NCBI RefSeq assembly: GCF_003853705.1
Contig: NZ_QTQI01000010.1
Span: 1-64,000 of the forward strand
Direction: 5' to 3'
From: Burkholderia sp. Bp8992
Lineage (GTDB): Bacteria; Pseudomonadota; Gammaproteobacteria; Burkholderiales; Burkholderiaceae
Length of the DNA stretch: 64,000 bases
Position numbers and translations under genes: made by a program
Shown here: positions 20,752 to 30,416 of the stretch, piece after piece
Position numbering within the stretch: position 1 is the first letter of the stretch
Layout: each line of letters opens with the position of its first letter
Notes under the pieces: generated by a model
What the model saw: only the letters and a program-made list of their open reading frames with translations
What the model was told of the DNA's origin: nothing
Databases searched by the model: none

Positions 20752-21111
20752 ATGAACCTGAAGATCAGTGGACATCATCTCGAAGTCACGCCTGCAATTC
20801 GCGAATACGTGATCACCAAGCTGGACAGGGTGCTACGGCATAGCGATCAGGTGATCGATGGCACTGTGATCCTCTCGGTCGACAACCACAAGGAAAAGGA
20901 CAAGCAGCAGCGCGCGGAAATCAACCTGCACCTGAAGGGCAAGGACATCTTCGTCGAAAGCGCAAACGGCAACCTGTACGCTGCGATCGATTTGCTGATC
21001 GACAAGCTGGATCGCCAGGTCGTCAAGCACATGGAGCGCCTGCAAACGCACGCGCACGACCCGATCAAGCTTCAACCGTCGATCGACCAGATCGAACTGC
21101 CGCCGCAATAA
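20752..21111 (+). CDS. hpf: Ribosome hibernation promoting factor (HPF/YfiA family)
   Basis: This 119-residue protein starts [20 protein letters not shown] and matches the short HPF class, which binds the 30S decoding centre and promotes 100S dimers in stationary phase. Conserved features are the internal Lys/Arg-rich strand and [20 protein letters not shown]. The ATG at 20752 follows GGAGAAGC. Located immediately downstream of rpoN, as in E. coli, and followed by a strong terminator. Confidence 0.94.
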   Translation: MNLKISGHHLEVTPAIREYVITKLDRVLRHSDQVIDGTVILSVDNHKEKDKQQRAEINLHLKGKDIFVESANGNLYAAIDLLIDKLDRQVVKHMERLQTHAHDPIKLQPSIDQIELPPQ

Positions 21112-21132
21112 CCTTTACCGCAACACGTACGC

Positions 21133-21158
21133 CGCCCGGTTCGCCGGGCGTTTTTTTT
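21133..21158 (+). terminator. Rho-independent terminator after hpf
   Basis: CGCCCGG and CCGGGCG form a perfect stem with a TTCG tetraloop and are followed by eight T residues. It separates the rpoN-hpf unit from ptsN. Confidence 0.95.
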
Positions 21159-21219
21159 GCGACTCCGCGCAGGGGTGCAACCGGTCGGTCCGGGCTGCGC
21201 CACGCACGCGGCTGTGCTC

Positions 21220-21225
21220 TATAAT
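21220..21225 (+). promoter_or_regulatory. Consensus -10 upstream of ptsN
   Basis: TATAAT lies just after the hpf terminator and about 140 bp before the ptsN start. The -35 region is GC-rich and not recognisable. It implies a separate ptsN transcript with a leader of about 130 bases. Confidence 0.5.
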
Positions 21226-21363
21226 GTTTCGGTTATCGCCGGGGGGCGCTGGGTGCGGTAGCTGCGTAGCAGGTTGCCGATGCCACATGCCTTGATATCG
21301 CCGAACATGGAAAATCAGTCTGCCGCAGCAAGGAGACCCCAGGCCGCCCAATCGCCTGCCAAC

Positions 21364-21819
21364 ATGAATCGCCTAGCCAAAATCCTGCCCATAGAGAACG
21401 TCGTCATCGACCTCTCAGTCACCAGCAAGAAACGCGTCTTCGAACAAGCCGGGCTGATGTTCGAGAATCAGAACGGCATCGCCCGCAGCACCGTCACGGA
21501 CAACCTGTTCGCGCGCGAGCGCCTCGGTTCGACCGGGCTCGGCGAAGGGGTCGCGATTCCGCACGGCCGCATCAAGGGTCTCAAGCACCCGCTCGCCGCG
21601 TTCGTCCGCCTCGCCGATGCGATCCCGTTCGAAGCGCCCGACGGCCAGCCGGTCGGTCTCCTGATCTTCCTGCTCGTCCCCGAGCAAGCCACCCAGCAGC
21701 ACCTCGAAATCCTGTCGGAAATCGCGCAACTGCTATCCGATCGCGACGCGCGCGAGCGTCTGCACAACGAAACGGATATCGCCGAGTTGCATCGCCTGCT
21801 CACTCAGTGGCAACCTTGA
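21364..21819 (+). CDS. ptsN: Nitrogen-regulatory PTS EIIA component
   Basis: This 151-residue protein (MNRLAKILPIENVVIDLSVT) is EIIA-Ntr, end point of a regulatory phosphorelay from PtsP and NPr. The phosphorylated His lies in GVAIPHGRIKGL at about residue 73. It modulates potassium uptake and other targets according to phosphorylation state. The start ATG at 21364 has no good ribosome binding site; AAGGAG at 21339 is about 20 bp off, and in-frame ATGs at 21307 and 21274 would add unconserved residues. hprK follows about 130 bp downstream. Confidence 0.9.
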   Translation: MNRLAKILPIENVVIDLSVTSKKRVFEQAGLMFENQNGIARSTVTDNLFARERLGSTGLGEGVAIPHGRIKGLKHPLAAFVRLADAIPFEAPDGQPVGLLIFLLVPEQATQQHLEILSEIAQLLSDRDARERLHNETDIAELHRLLTQWQP

Positions 21820-21948
21820 GTTGATCCGGGCGGAATTTTTTCCGGTACGAGGCGGCACATGCCGCCGTCCAGGGCCGCCCGGCGCCGGCCCGGCATGGCG
21901 ACGCCCGTCGCCGCGCGCATGCACCGGCTCATTGGAGTGACGAGAGTC

Positions 21949-22917
21949 ATGGATACGTCCAGCATCAACGCCCAGAGCATCTTCGACGACAACGCGGCCA
22001 CGCTGAAACTGAGCTGGCTGACGGGGCATGAAGGCTGGGAGCGCGGCTTTTCCGCCGACACGGTCGGCAATGCGACGTCGAGCGCCGACCTCGTCGGCCA
22101 CCTGAACCTGATCCACCCGAACCGGATCCAGGTGCTCGGCGAAGCCGAAATCGACTACTACCAGCGCCAGACCGACGAAGACCGCTCGCGCCACATGGCC
22201 GAGCTGATCGCGCTCGAACCGCCGTTCCTCGTCGTCGCCGGCGGCGCCGCGGCCCCGCCCGAGCTCGTCCTGCGCTGCACGCGCTCGTCCACCCCGCTGT
22301 TCACGACGCCGATGTCGGCCGCCGCGGTGATCGACAGCCTGCGGCTCTACATGTCGCGCATTCTCGCGCCGCGCGCGACGCTGCACGGCGTGTTCATCGA
22401 CATCCTCGGGATGGGCGTGCTGCTCACCGGCGATTCGGGCCTCGGCAAGAGCGAACTCGGCCTCGAGCTGATCAGCCGCGGCCACGGCCTCGTCGCCGAC
22501 GACGCAGTCGATTTCGTCCGACTTGGCCCCGATTTCGTCGAAGGGCGCTGCCCGCCGCTGCTGCAGAACCTGCTCGAAGTGCGCGGCCTCGGCCTGCTCG
22601 ACATCAAGACGATTTTCGGCGAGACCGCCGTCCGGCGGAAAATGAAGCTGAAGCTGATCGTCCAGCTCGTGCGGCGCCCCGACGGCGAATTCCAGCGCCT
22701 GCCGCTCGAAAGCCAGACCGTCGACGTGCTCGGCTTGCCGATCAGCAAGGTCACGATCCAGGTCGCGGCCGGCCGCAACCTCGCGGTGCTGGTCGAGGCG
22801 GCCGTCCGGAACACGATCCTGCAGTTGCGCGGAATCGACACGTTGCGCGATTTCATGGATCGGCAACGACTCGCAATGCAAGATCCCGACAGTCAGTTCC
22901 CCGGCAAACTGGTGTAA
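21949..22917 (+). CDS. hprK: HPr kinase/phosphorylase
   Basis: This 322-residue bifunctional enzyme phosphorylates and dephosphorylates the regulatory serine of HPr. The P-loop GDSGLGKSE (about residues 161-169), the His in GVFIDILGM's neighbourhood and the C-terminal HprK signature [15 protein letters not shown] are present. An N-terminal Mur-ligase-like domain covers about the first 130 residues. The start ATG is at 21949, shortly after GGAG. In betaproteobacteria hprK sits beside ptsN and rapZ, as here; the HPr-like domain encoded in the nag unit of this window could be another substrate. Confidence 0.95.
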   Translation: MDTSSINAQSIFDDNAATLKLSWLTGHEGWERGFSADTVGNATSSADLVGHLNLIHPNRIQVLGEAEIDYYQRQTDEDRSRHMAELIALEPPFLVVAGGAAAPPELVLRCTRSSTPLFTTPMSAAAVIDSLRLYMSRILAPRATLHGVFIDILGMGVLLTGDSGLGKSELGLELISRGHGLVADDAVDFVRLGPDFVEGRCPPLLQNLLEVRGLGLLDIKTIFGETAVRRKMKLKLIVQLVRRPDGEFQRLPLESQTVDVLGLPISKVTIQVAAGRNLAVLVEAAVRNTILQLRGIDTLRDFMDRQRLAMQDPDSQFPGKLV

Positions 22918-22958
22918 CCCGCACGCGCCGGCCGCGCAACGCCGACGCGTCGAGCCGG

Positions 22959-22967
22959 TGCTATGAT
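22959..22967 (+). promoter_or_regulatory. Extended -10 promoter of rapZ
   Basis: TGC-TATGAT matches an extended -10 and ends 25 bp before the rapZ ATG. No clear -35 is visible, as is common with extended -10 promoters. Confidence 0.45.
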
Positions 22968-22992
22968 GAAACGTCAGGATTCTCTGCTTCCC

Positions 22993-23901
22993 ATGCGCAT
23001 CGTCCTTATCACTGGCATCTCCGGCTCAGGCAAGTCCGTCGCGCTGAACGCGCTCGAAGACGCAGGCTATTACTGCGTCGACAACCTGCCGCCGCACGTG
23101 CTTCCCGAACTCGCCCGTTACCTCGCCCAGAACGGCCAGCGCCGGCTCGCGGTCGCGATCGACGCGCGCTCGAGCGCGTCGCTCGACGAAATGCCCGGCC
23201 TGATCCGCGAACTGTCGGGCGAGCACGACGTGCGCGTGCTGTTCCTCAACGCCAGCACGCAGGCGCTGATCCAGCGCTTCTCCGAAACGCGCCGCCGCCA
23301 TCCGCTGTCCGGCTCGCGGTCGCACGATGCGGACGTCGGCCTGCTGTCGTCGCTCGAGGAAGCGATCGAGCGCGAGCGCGAACTCGTCGCGCCGCTCGCC
23401 GAATTCGGCCACCAGATCGATACGAGCACGCTGCGCGCGAACGCGCTGCGCACGTGGGTCAAGCGCTTCATCGAGCAAAAGAACAACGACCTGATGGTCA
23501 TGTTCGAATCGTTCGGCTTCAAGCGCGGCGTGCCGCTCGACGCCGACCTGATGTTCGACGTGCGCGCGCTGCCGAATCCGTACTACGACCACCAGTTGCG
23601 CCCGCTCACCGGGCTCGACCAGCCGGTCATCGCCTTTCTCGACGCACTGCCGATCGTCCACCAGATGATCGACGACATCCATGCGTTCCTGATGAAATGG
23701 CTGCCGCACTTCCGTGATGACAACCGCAGCTACCTGACCGTCGCCATCGGCTGCACGGGCGGCCAGCATCGCTCGGTGTTCATCGCGGAAACGCTCGCCG
23801 CGCGCCTTGCGCACGAGGCGAACGTGATCGTGCGGCATCGTGACGCGCCAGTGGATGTCGACGCGTCGTCGCGGCTCGTCTCCGAGGTCGCCCGACCCTA
23901 G
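22993..23901 (+). CDS. rapZ: RNase adapter protein RapZ (nucleotide-binding)
   Basis: This 302-residue protein has the Walker A motif [13 protein letters not shown] (about residues 6-18) and the family stretch [15 protein letters not shown]. The C-terminal half carries the conserved [15 protein letters not shown] region. In E. coli RapZ binds the sRNA GlmZ and RNase E to tune glucosamine-6-phosphate synthase and senses GlcN6P. Whether such sRNAs exist in this organism cannot be judged here. The ATG at 22993 lacks a Shine-Dalgarno sequence; an in-frame ATG at 22963 overlaps the likely -10 and so is unlikely. Confidence 0.93.
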   Translation: MRIVLITGISGSGKSVALNALEDAGYYCVDNLPPHVLPELARYLAQNGQRRLAVAIDARSSASLDEMPGLIRELSGEHDVRVLFLNASTQALIQRFSETRRRHPLSGSRSHDADVGLLSSLEEAIERERELVAPLAEFGHQIDTSTLRANALRTWVKRFIEQKNNDLMVMFESFGFKRGVPLDADLMFDVRALPNPYYDHQLRPLTGLDQPVIAFLDALPIVHQMIDDIHAFLMKWLPHFRDDNRSYLTVAIGCTGGQHRSVFIAETLAARLAHEANVIVRHRDAPVDVDASSRLVSEVARP

Positions 23902-23928
23902 CGACGCCCGCTCCCTTGTCAGCGCGCC

Positions 23929-24564
23929 ATGTCCTCCCTATCGACCACCCTGATCGACCTGCCGCTGTTTCCACTGCACACGGTATTGTTTCCGGGCGGC
24001 CTGCTCCCGCTCAAGGTGTTCGAGGCGCGCTATCTCGACATGTCCCGCGCGTGCCTGCGCGACGACGCGCCGTTCGGCGTGTGCCTGCTGAAGAGCGGGC
24101 CCGAAGTCGCGCAGGACGGCGCCGTATCGGTGCCCGAGACCATCGGCTGCATGGCGCGCATCACCGAGTGCGATACCGGTGAATTCGGGATGCTGTACCT
24201 GCAGGCGGTCGGCACGCAGCGTTTCGAGCTGCTGTCGTATCGCGTCGAAGGCAACGGGCTGCTGGTCGGCATCGCGGAGCCGCTGCCCGACGACATCCCG
24301 CTCGAAGGCGAGCAGGCGCTCGCGCAATTCGGCTCGTGCGCCGAGGTGCTCGAGCGCATCATCAACGCGCTGAAGAAGTCCGATCCGGAGAAAATGCCGT
24401 TCGGCGAACCGTTCCGCCTCGACGATCCGAGCTGGGTGTCGAACCGCCTCGCGGAACTGCTGCCGCTCGACCTGCGCGCGCGGCAGAAGCTGATGGAGTT
24501 TCCGGACGTCGGGGCACGCATCGACGCCGTGCACCACGTGCTCGACCGGCACGGCTGGCTGTAA
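23929..24564 (+). CDS. LON N-terminal substrate-binding domain protein
   Basis: This 211-residue cytoplasmic protein contains only the LON substrate-binding (PUA-like) domain, beginning LPLFPLHTVLFPGGLLPLKVFEARY, without the ATPase or protease parts of Lon. Such stand-alone proteins are widespread in proteobacteria and of unknown role, possibly protein binding or regulation. It follows rapZ by 27 bp and is convergent with mutY. The start ATG at 23929 gives MSSLSTTLIDLPLFPLH. Confidence 0.88.
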   Translation: MSSLSTTLIDLPLFPLHTVLFPGGLLPLKVFEARYLDMSRACLRDDAPFGVCLLKSGPEVAQDGAVSVPETIGCMARITECDTGEFGMLYLQAVGTQRFELLSYRVEGNGLLVGIAEPLPDDIPLEGEQALAQFGSCAEVLERIINALKKSDPEKMPFGEPFRLDDPSWVSNRLAELLPLDLRARQKLMEFPDVGARIDAVHHVLDRHGWL

Positions 24565-24681
24565 AACACGCCGGCCCGTCGCGTCGCGCCTGCCCGCCCG
24601 AAGGGCTCTCCTGCGTGACGCAAGCCCGGTAGTCCGACGCTTCCGGGCGTGCGACCGGCACAGCGCCCTTCCCCCTTCGTA

Positions 24682-25788
24682 TTACAGCAGCGGCCCGCTC
24701 AGCGCGTCGAGCAGCTTGCGCACGGGCGCCGGCACGCCGTACGCATCGAGCCGGCCCAGCGGCACCCACGCGGTATCGGCGTCCCGTGCGGACGAAGGCA
24801 ATCCGCCGCCGCCCGTCATGTCGCTCAGCCGCGGCTCGATCTCCAGCCGGAAATGCGTGAACGTGTGCGTGAGCGGCGCGAGCGGCACCGTGCCGCCGCC
24901 GCCGAAACCGCGCGCGAGCTCCGCGAGCGCGGCATCACCGTCCGCTTGCGGCAGGCTCCACAGCCCGCCCCAGATGCCGGTCGGCGGACGTCGCTCCAGC
25001 AGCACCGCGTCGCCGTCGCGCAGCACGAGCATCCAGGTCTTGCGCGTCGGCACGGCCTTCTTCGGGCGCGCGGCCGGCAGTTCGCGCTGGCGGCCCGTCG
25101 ATTGCGCGACGCAGTCGCCCGCGAACGGGCAGCGCGCGCAATCGGGCTTGCCGCGCATGCACAGCGTCGCGCCGAGATCCATCAGCCCCTGCGTATAGGC
25201 ACTCACGTCAGCGGCGTTCGCGGCGTCGGGCAGCAGCGATTCGGCGAGCGCCCACATGTCGTTCTCGACGCGCTTCTCGCCCGGAAACCCCTCGACGCCG
25301 AACACGCGCGCAAGCACGCGCTTCACGTTGCCGTCGAGGATCGTCGCGCGCGCACCATAGGCGAACGATGCGATCGCCGCGGCCGTCGAGCGGCCGATGC
25401 CCGGCAGTTCGGCCAGCGCGTCGGGCGTCGCCGGAAACGCGCCGCCATGCTCGGCGACGACGACCTGCGCGCAGCGGTGCAGGTTACGGGCGCGAGAGTA
25501 GTAGCCGAGCCCGGCCCACAGCGCCATCACGTCGTCGGTCGGCGCAGCCGCGAGCGCGGCGACGTCGGGGTAGCGTTCGAGAAAGCGCGTGTAGTACGGA
25601 ATGACCGTCGACACCTGCGTCTGCTGCAGCATGATTTCCGACAGCCAGATCCGGTACGGATCGCGGGTGTTCTGCCACGGCAGGTCGTGGCGGCCGTGCT
25701 CGCGCTGCCATGCGACCAGGCGTGTGGCAAACGTGCGATGCAGCGGCGTGACGGGGAACGGAGCGGGGGCGATGCGGGGCGGCTTCAA
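24682..25788 (-). CDS. mutY: A/G-specific adenine glycosylase
   Basis: This 368-residue enzyme removes adenine mispaired with 8-oxoguanine. The helix-hairpin-helix LPGIGRSTAAAI and catalytic Asp in TILDGNVKRVLARV lie near residues 125-155. The [4Fe-4S] cysteines follow as C-x6-C-x2-C-x5-C (CMRGKPDCARCPFAGDC). A C-terminal Nudix-like 8-oxoG recognition domain occupies about residues 235-360. The start is taken as TTG at 25786-25788; no ATG fits the family and the ribosome binding site is weak. It follows mutM by 24 bp on the same strand, so the two genes of the 8-oxoguanine defence system are probably co-transcribed. Confidence 0.95.
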   Translation of the reverse strand: MKPPRIAPAPFPVTPLHRTFATRLVAWQREHGRHDLPWQNTRDPYRIWLSEIMLQQTQVSTVIPYYTRFLERYPDVAALAAAPTDDVMALWAGLGYYSRARNLHRCAQVVVAEHGGAFPATPDALAELPGIGRSTAAAIASFAYGARATILDGNVKRVLARVFGVEGFPGEKRVENDMWALAESLLPDAANAADVSAYTQGLMDLGATLCMRGKPDCARCPFAGDCVAQSTGRQRELPAARPKKAVPTRKTWMLVLRDGDAVLLERRPPTGIWGGLWSLPQADGDAALAELARGFGGGGTVPLAPLTHTFTHFRLEIEPRLSDMTGGGGLPSSARDADTAWVPLGRLDAYGVPAPVRKLLDALSGPLL

Positions 25789-25812
25789 GTTGTCTAATTG
25801 TGGAAAAAGGTT

Positions 25813-26640
25813 TCAACGCTGGCAGGTCGGACAGAAATAGGTCGACCGCTGGCCCTGCACTATCTGGCGGATCGGCGTGCCGCACACACGGCACGGCTGG
25901 CCCGCCCGGTCGTAGACGAAGCAGTCGAGCTGGAAATAGCCGCTTTCGCCGTTGCTGCCGACAAAATCGCGCAACGTGCTGCCGCCGCGCTCGATCGCGT
26001 CGGCCAGCGTCGCACGCACGGCGTCGGCCAGCCGCTCGTAGCGCGGCAGCGAGACCTTGCCGGCGGCCGTCGTCGGCCGGATGCCGGCGCGAAACAGGCT
26101 CTCCGACGCATAGATGTTGCCGACGCCGACGACCATGTCGCCCGCGAGCAGCGCCTGCTTGACCGACACCGTGCGGCCGCGCGTGCGCGCGTGCAGCAGC
26201 GCGCCGGTGAACGCGGGCGAGAACGGCTCGACGCCGAGGCTCGCGAGGAGCGGGTGCGCATGCACGTCGCCCGCTTCGCGCGGGTGCCACAGCACGGCGC
26301 CGAAGCGGCGCGGATCGCGGAACCGCAGCACGAATTCGTCGAAGATCCAGTCGATGTGGTCGTGCTTCGCGGCGACCGGCACGCCGGCCGCGGGCAGCAC
26401 GCGCAGCGTGCCCGTCATGCCGAGATGGACGATGAACCAGCCGGCATCGACCTCGAACAGCAGATACTTGCCGCGACGCTCGACGGCGAGCACCTCGCGC
26501 GCGCGCAACTGCTCGGCGAACTCCGCCGGCACGGGCCAGCGCAGCATCGCGGTTCGGACGTCGACACGCTCGACGCGGCGGCCCGCGACAAAGGGCTCGA
26601 TGCCCCGGCGCGTGACTTCGACTTCTGGCAACTCTGGCAT
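25813..26640 (-). CDS. mutM: Formamidopyrimidine-DNA glycosylase
   Basis: This 275-residue glycosylase/AP lyase excises 8-oxoguanine and ring-opened purines. It starts [17 protein letters not shown], with catalytic Pro2 and Glu3. The helix-two-turn-helix region [13 protein letters not shown] is clear, and a C-terminal zinc finger has C-x2-C and C-x2-C (CRVCGTP...FCPTCQR). The ATG is at 26638-26640. The nested palindromic element begins only 19 bp upstream, so the native promoter is either inside it or displaced beyond it. Confidence 0.97.
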   Translation of the reverse strand: MPELPEVEVTRRGIEPFVAGRRVERVDVRTAMLRWPVPAEFAEQLRAREVLAVERRGKYLLFEVDAGWFIVHLGMTGTLRVLPAAGVPVAAKHDHIDWIFDEFVLRFRDPRRFGAVLWHPREAGDVHAHPLLASLGVEPFSPAFTGALLHARTRGRTVSVKQALLAGDMVVGVGNIYASESLFRAGIRPTTAAGKVSLPRYERLADAVRATLADAIERGGSTLRDFVGSNGESGYFQLDCFVYDRAGQPCRVCGTPIRQIVQGQRSTYFCPTCQR

Positions 26641-26659
26641 GTTTTGGTGGTCTGAACCG

Positions 26660-26943
26660 AGGGTCTGTTTACATGTGGAACGCGCATGCGTTGCCACGAG
26701 AACGGCCGCTCGCGAGGCGCGCGACGCCGCGAATACAGACATATTCGCAAGGAGCGCAACGCGGCGAGCGGTCGTTCTCGTGGCAACCCCAAATTAAAAA
26801 AATCATGTCACGGGAATGCCCGAAATCGCCCGCCTGGCGGCGTCGCTCGTCGCTTGTTTGGCTCGCCAAACGGCGCTCCTCGCTTCTTGCCAGGCGGGCG
26901 ATTTCGGGCATTCGCATGTGCGTTCCACATGTAAACAGACCCT
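26660..26943. repeat. 284-bp nested palindromic element (candidate MITE or REP-like repeat)
   Basis: The outer arms are 31-bp inverted repeats with one mismatch (26660-26690 and 26913-26943), beginning AGGGTCTGTTTACATGTGGA on each strand. Inside are two long hairpins. The first spans 26690-26787, with 24-bp arms (one mismatch) at 26690-26713 and 26764-26787 and an inner GCGAATA/TATTCGC. The second spans 26814-26913, with perfect 25-bp arms at 26814-26838 and 26889-26913 and an inner TTTGGC-TCG-CCAAA region. They are joined by an A-rich 26-base linker. The whole can fold as a three-way junction on either strand. No target-site duplication and no transposase are seen. It fills the divergent spacer between mutM and the TPR gene. 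Confidence 0.9.
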
Positions 26944-27007
26944 ATCACGATCGTGCCTGTATTGTAGCGAGCGCGTTACAATCGGTTGAAACATCGAACG
27001 GATTTCC

Positions 27008-28831
27008 ATGACTCTGCCCTCGAAGCTGCTTCAGAAGCGCCCCGCCGCCGTGCGCGGCGTGCACGCCTTCCCGGTCCGACGTGCGCTCGGCGCCGCGCTG
27101 TTTGCCGCCTGGACCCTCACCGCCTTCCCGGCCCACGCGCAGGATCCGGCATCGGACGACGCGGAGCCGCAGGGCGCGTTCGAGCATGTGATGCCGGACG
27201 AGCAGAAGAATCTCCCCGGTGTGCCGCTGACGAGCCAGATCGTCTACCAGGTGCTCGCCGCCGAGGTCGCGCTCCAGCGCAACCAGCCGGCGCCGGCCTA
27301 CCAGACCTACCTCGCGCTTGCCCGCGATACGCGCGATCCGCGCATGGCGCAGCGCGCGACCGAGATCGCGCTCGGCGCGCAGAGCCCGGCCGACGCGCTG
27401 TCCGCCGCGAACCTGTGGCGCCAGTACGCGCCGGACTCGAACCGGGCGTCGCAGGTCGATGCCGCGCTGCTGGTGCTCGCCGGCAAGCCGGCCGACGCGC
27501 AGCCAATGCTCGCGCGCGAGCTGGCCCGCGCGACCGGCGAGACGCGCGGCCCGGCGATCCTCGCGCTGCAGGCGCTGCTCGTGCGCGGCTCCGACCGCGT
27601 CGGCGGCCTCGCGGTGCTGAAGGACATGCTGAAAAGCGACATGAACCGGCCCGAGGCGCAGCTCGCGATCGCACGGCAACAGCTCGCGGTCGACGACAAG
27701 GACGGCGCCGCGCAGTCGCTGAAGCAGGCGCTGGCGCTGCGCCCCGACTACCTGCCGGCGGCGCTGATGCTGTCACAGATGGGCCCGGCGGAACGCGCGG
27801 CCGGCATCGCGTCGTTCGAGAAGTATGTTCAGCAGAATCCGAAGTCGCGCGATGCGCGGCTGGCGCTGTCGCAGCTGTATCTCGCCGACGATCGCCTCGA
27901 CGACGCGCAGAAGCAGTTCGAGACGATGCGCAAGCTCGACGCGAAGGATCCGACGCCGCTGATGGCGCTCGCGCTGATCAAGATCCAGCAGAAGAAACTC
28001 GACGAGGCGACCGGCTACCTGAAGCAGTACGTGCAGCTCGGCGACAAGCAGCCGAACCTCGACGTCGGCCAGGGCTACATCTACCTCGCGCAGATCGCGA
28101 TCGACCAGAACAACGACGCGCAGGCGTCGCAGTGGCTCGACAAGGTCGACCAGACGAGCCAGCACTACCTGCCCGCGCAAATCACGCGCGCGCAGCTGCT
28201 GCAGAAACAGGGCAAGACCGACGAGGCGCGCAAGGTGCTCGACAACCTGCCGATCTCGGATCCGCGCGACGCGGCCGTGGTCGCACGCACGGACGCGTCG
28301 ATCCTGTTCACGGCGAAGCGCTATCCGGAAGCGGAAGCGCGCCTCGGGCAAGCCGTCCAGGACTTCCCGGACGATCCCGACCTGCGCTACGACTACGCGA
28401 TGGCGGCCGAAAAGACCGGCCACTACACGACGATGGAAAAGCAGTTGCGCGAACTGATTCGCACGCAGCCCGACAACCCGCAGGCGTACAACGCGCTCGG
28501 CTATTCGCTGGCCGACCGCAACCAGCGCCTGCCGGAGGCCAGCAAGCTGATCGACAAGGCGATGGCGCTCGCGCCGAACGACGCGTACATCATGGACAGC
28601 CTCGGCTGGGTGAAGTACCGGATGGGCGACACGGCCGGCGCGACGAAGGTCCTGCGGCGCGCGTACGAACTGCAGCCGAACGCCGAAATCGGCGCGCACC
28701 TCGGCGAAGTGCTGTGGAAGAGCGGCGCGCAGGACGACGCGCGTACCGCGTGGCGCGACGCGCAGAAGCTCGAACCCGACAACGACACGCTCGTGCAGAC
28801 GCTGAAGCGCCTCCAGGTCAACGGCCTCTGA
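27008..28831 (+). CDS. Tetratricopeptide repeat protein, exported
   Basis: This 607-residue protein has an N-terminal signal peptide (about residues 1-45, ending FPAHAQ) and many TPR-like helical hairpins through most of its length. A clear TPR run lies near the C-terminus (NPQAYNALGYSLADRNQRLPEASKLIDKAMALAPND). TPR proteins are scaffolds; the neighbouring lolB suggests a link to the cell envelope, but the partner is unknown. The ATG at 27008 lies 65 bp right of the palindromic element, with TACAAT as a possible -10 around 26977. Its stop overlaps the lolB ATG by one base. Confidence 0.85.
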   Translation: MTLPSKLLQKRPAAVRGVHAFPVRRALGAALFAAWTLTAFPAHAQDPASDDAEPQGAFEHVMPDEQKNLPGVPLTSQIVYQVLAAEVALQRNQPAPAYQTYLALARDTRDPRMAQRATEIALGAQSPADALSAANLWRQYAPDSNRASQVDAALLVLAGKPADAQPMLARELARATGETRGPAILALQALLVRGSDRVGGLAVLKDMLKSDMNRPEAQLAIARQQLAVDDKDGAAQSLKQALALRPDYLPAALMLSQMGPAERAAGIASFEKYVQQNPKSRDARLALSQLYLADDRLDDAQKQFETMRKLDAKDPTPLMALALIKIQQKKLDEATGYLKQYVQLGDKQPNLDVGQGYIYLAQIAIDQNNDAQASQWLDKVDQTSQHYLPAQITRAQLLQKQGKTDEARKVLDNLPISDPRDAAVVARTDASILFTAKRYPEAEARLGQAVQDFPDDPDLRYDYAMAAEKTGHYTTMEKQLRELIRTQPDNPQAYNALGYSLADRNQRLPEASKLIDKAMALAPNDAYIMDSLGWVKYRMGDTAGATKVLRRAYELQPNAEIGAHLGEVLWKSGAQDDARTAWRDAQKLEPDNDTLVQTLKRLQVNGL

Positions 28832-29454
28832 TGCGGATGTTCCCGATGCTTTCCCTGTCCTCCCGCGCGCAGCGCACGCTGGCCGCGGCCGGCGCGGCGC
28901 TCGCGCTCGCCGGCTGCGCGAGCACGCCGCCGTCGGCCAGCGCGCCGGCGACGGGCGCGGTGCTGCAAACGGCCGCGACGCACGCTTACCACGGCCGCTT
29001 CGCGGTGCAGTACGACGACCGTCTCGGCAAGCAGCAGCACGTGTACGGCAACTTCGACTGGCAGGAGCACGGCGACGATGTGTCGCTCGAGCTGCGCAGC
29101 CCGCTCGGCCAGACGCTCGCGATCGTGAAATCGACGCCGCAGGCGGCCTCGCTCGAACTGCCGAACCGTCCGACGCAATATGCACCGGACGTCGGCGACC
29201 TGATGCAGAAGACCCTCGGCTTCGAGCTGCCGCTCGCCGGCCTGCGCTACTGGCTGCTGCCGACGGCCGCGCCCGCGACGCACGCGGAAACCGTGCGCGA
29301 CCCGGCCGACGGCACGCGCGTGAAGCAGATCCGCCAGGACGGCTGGACCATCGACTACCTTGCCTACGCGGATGCCCCGGCCACGGGCGTCAAACGCGTC
29401 AACCTCGTGCGCGCGACACCGCCGCTCGACATCAAGCTCGTGCTCGACCAGTGA
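28831..29454 (+). CDS. lolB: Outer-membrane lipoprotein LolB
   Basis: This 207-residue lipoprotein has a signal peptide with lipobox LAGC (Cys about residue 29) and a LolB-type domain ([29 protein letters not shown]). It accepts lipoproteins from LolA and inserts them in the outer membrane. It is encoded between the TPR gene and ispE, the usual arrangement in betaproteobacteria. The start ATG at 28831 overlaps the preceding stop; a second ATG five codons on is an alternative. Confidence 0.92.
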   Translation: MRMFPMLSLSSRAQRTLAAAGAALALAGCASTPPSASAPATGAVLQTAATHAYHGRFAVQYDDRLGKQQHVYGNFDWQEHGDDVSLELRSPLGQTLAIVKSTPQAASLELPNRPTQYAPDVGDLMQKTLGFELPLAGLRYWLLPTAAPATHAETVRDPADGTRVKQIRQDGWTIDYLAYADAPATGVKRVNLVRATPPLDIKLVLDQ

Positions 29455-29479
29455 GCACCGGCCCAGCCCAGACCTACGC

Positions 29480-30361
29480 ATGACCGATTCGACCCGCTCG
29501 CTGCGCAACTGCCTTGCGCCCGCGAAACTCAACCTGTTCCTGCACATCACCGGCCGTCGTCCGAACGGCTATCACGATCTGCAGAGCGTGTTCCAGCTGC
29601 TGAACTGGGGCGATACGCTGCACTTCACGCTGCGCGACGACGGCCGTGTCGCGCGCGTCACCGACGTGCCCGGCGTGCCCGAGGAAAGCGATCTCGTCGT
29701 GCGCGCGGCCAACCTGCTGAAAGCGCATACGGGCACCGCGCACGGCGTCGACATCGAGATCGACAAGCGCCTGCCGATGGGCGCCGGCCTTGGCGGCGGC
29801 AGCTCCGACGCGGCGACGACGCTGCTCGCGCTGAACCGCCTGTGGCAGCTCGACCTGCCGCGCGCCGAACTCCAGTCGCTCGCGGTCAAACTCGGCGCAG
29901 ACGTCCCGTTTTTTATTTTTGGAAAAAATGCGTTCGCAGAGGGTATCGGAGAAGAATTAGCTGAGGTACAATTGCCGACTCGCTGGTTCTTGGTTGTGAC
30001 GCCAAGCGTTCATGTCCCCACCGCTGAAATATTTTCAGATGAGTTGTTGACAAGAGATACGAAGCCCGTCACAATTGCTGACTTTCTTGCACAGCAAACC
30101 AGCGATGCGGGATGGCCAGATAGCTTCGGCCAAAACGATATGCAGGAAGTTGTAACAAGGAAGTACGCGGAAGTTGCGCAGGCGGTTAAATGGTTGTATG
30201 ATTTGACCCCCGCGAGGATGACCGGCTCCGGAGCAAGCGTGTTTGCAGCGTTTCACAGCAAGCACGAGGCAGAAGCGGCGAAAGCCAAGCTGCCCGCCAG
30301 TTGGAATGGCGCAGTTGCCGAGAGTCTGAACGAGCATCCGCTCTTCGCTTTCGCGTCATGA
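29480..30361 (+). CDS. ispE: 4-diphosphocytidyl-2-C-methyl-D-erythritol kinase
   Basis: This 293-residue GHMP-family kinase carries out the fourth step of the non-mevalonate isoprenoid pathway. The substrate motif [19 protein letters not shown] and the glycine-rich ATP loop [16 protein letters not shown] (about residues 94-109) are intact, as is the C-terminal [12 protein letters not shown]. From about 29905 the gene switches abruptly from about 70% to near 50% G+C, with codons such as TTT, ATT, AAA and GTT that are rare upstream, although the protein stays in frame and family-like. lolB is 25 bp upstream and tRNA-Gln follows. Confidence 0.96.
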   Translation: MTDSTRSLRNCLAPAKLNLFLHITGRRPNGYHDLQSVFQLLNWGDTLHFTLRDDGRVARVTDVPGVPEESDLVVRAANLLKAHTGTAHGVDIEIDKRLPMGAGLGGGSSDAATTLLALNRLWQLDLPRAELQSLAVKLGADVPFFIFGKNAFAEGIGEELAEVQLPTRWFLVVTPSVHVPTAEIFSDELLTRDTKPVTIADFLAQQTSDAGWPDSFGQNDMQEVVTRKYAEVAQAVKWLYDLTPARMTGSGASVFAAFHSKHEAEAAKAKLPASWNGAVAESLNEHPLFAFAS

Positions 30362-30416
30362 AGTTTTACTTTGCCGAACGGCCTACACAAGTTCGGTGAA
30401 GCAGTCAGTTAAGTGT

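Noticed and set aside
26673-27011. Open frames inside the palindromic element, for example 26673-27011 plus and 26669-26917 minus
   Set aside because: They follow the inverted-repeat arms, so the two strands give near-mirror peptides, and they lack ribosome binding sites.
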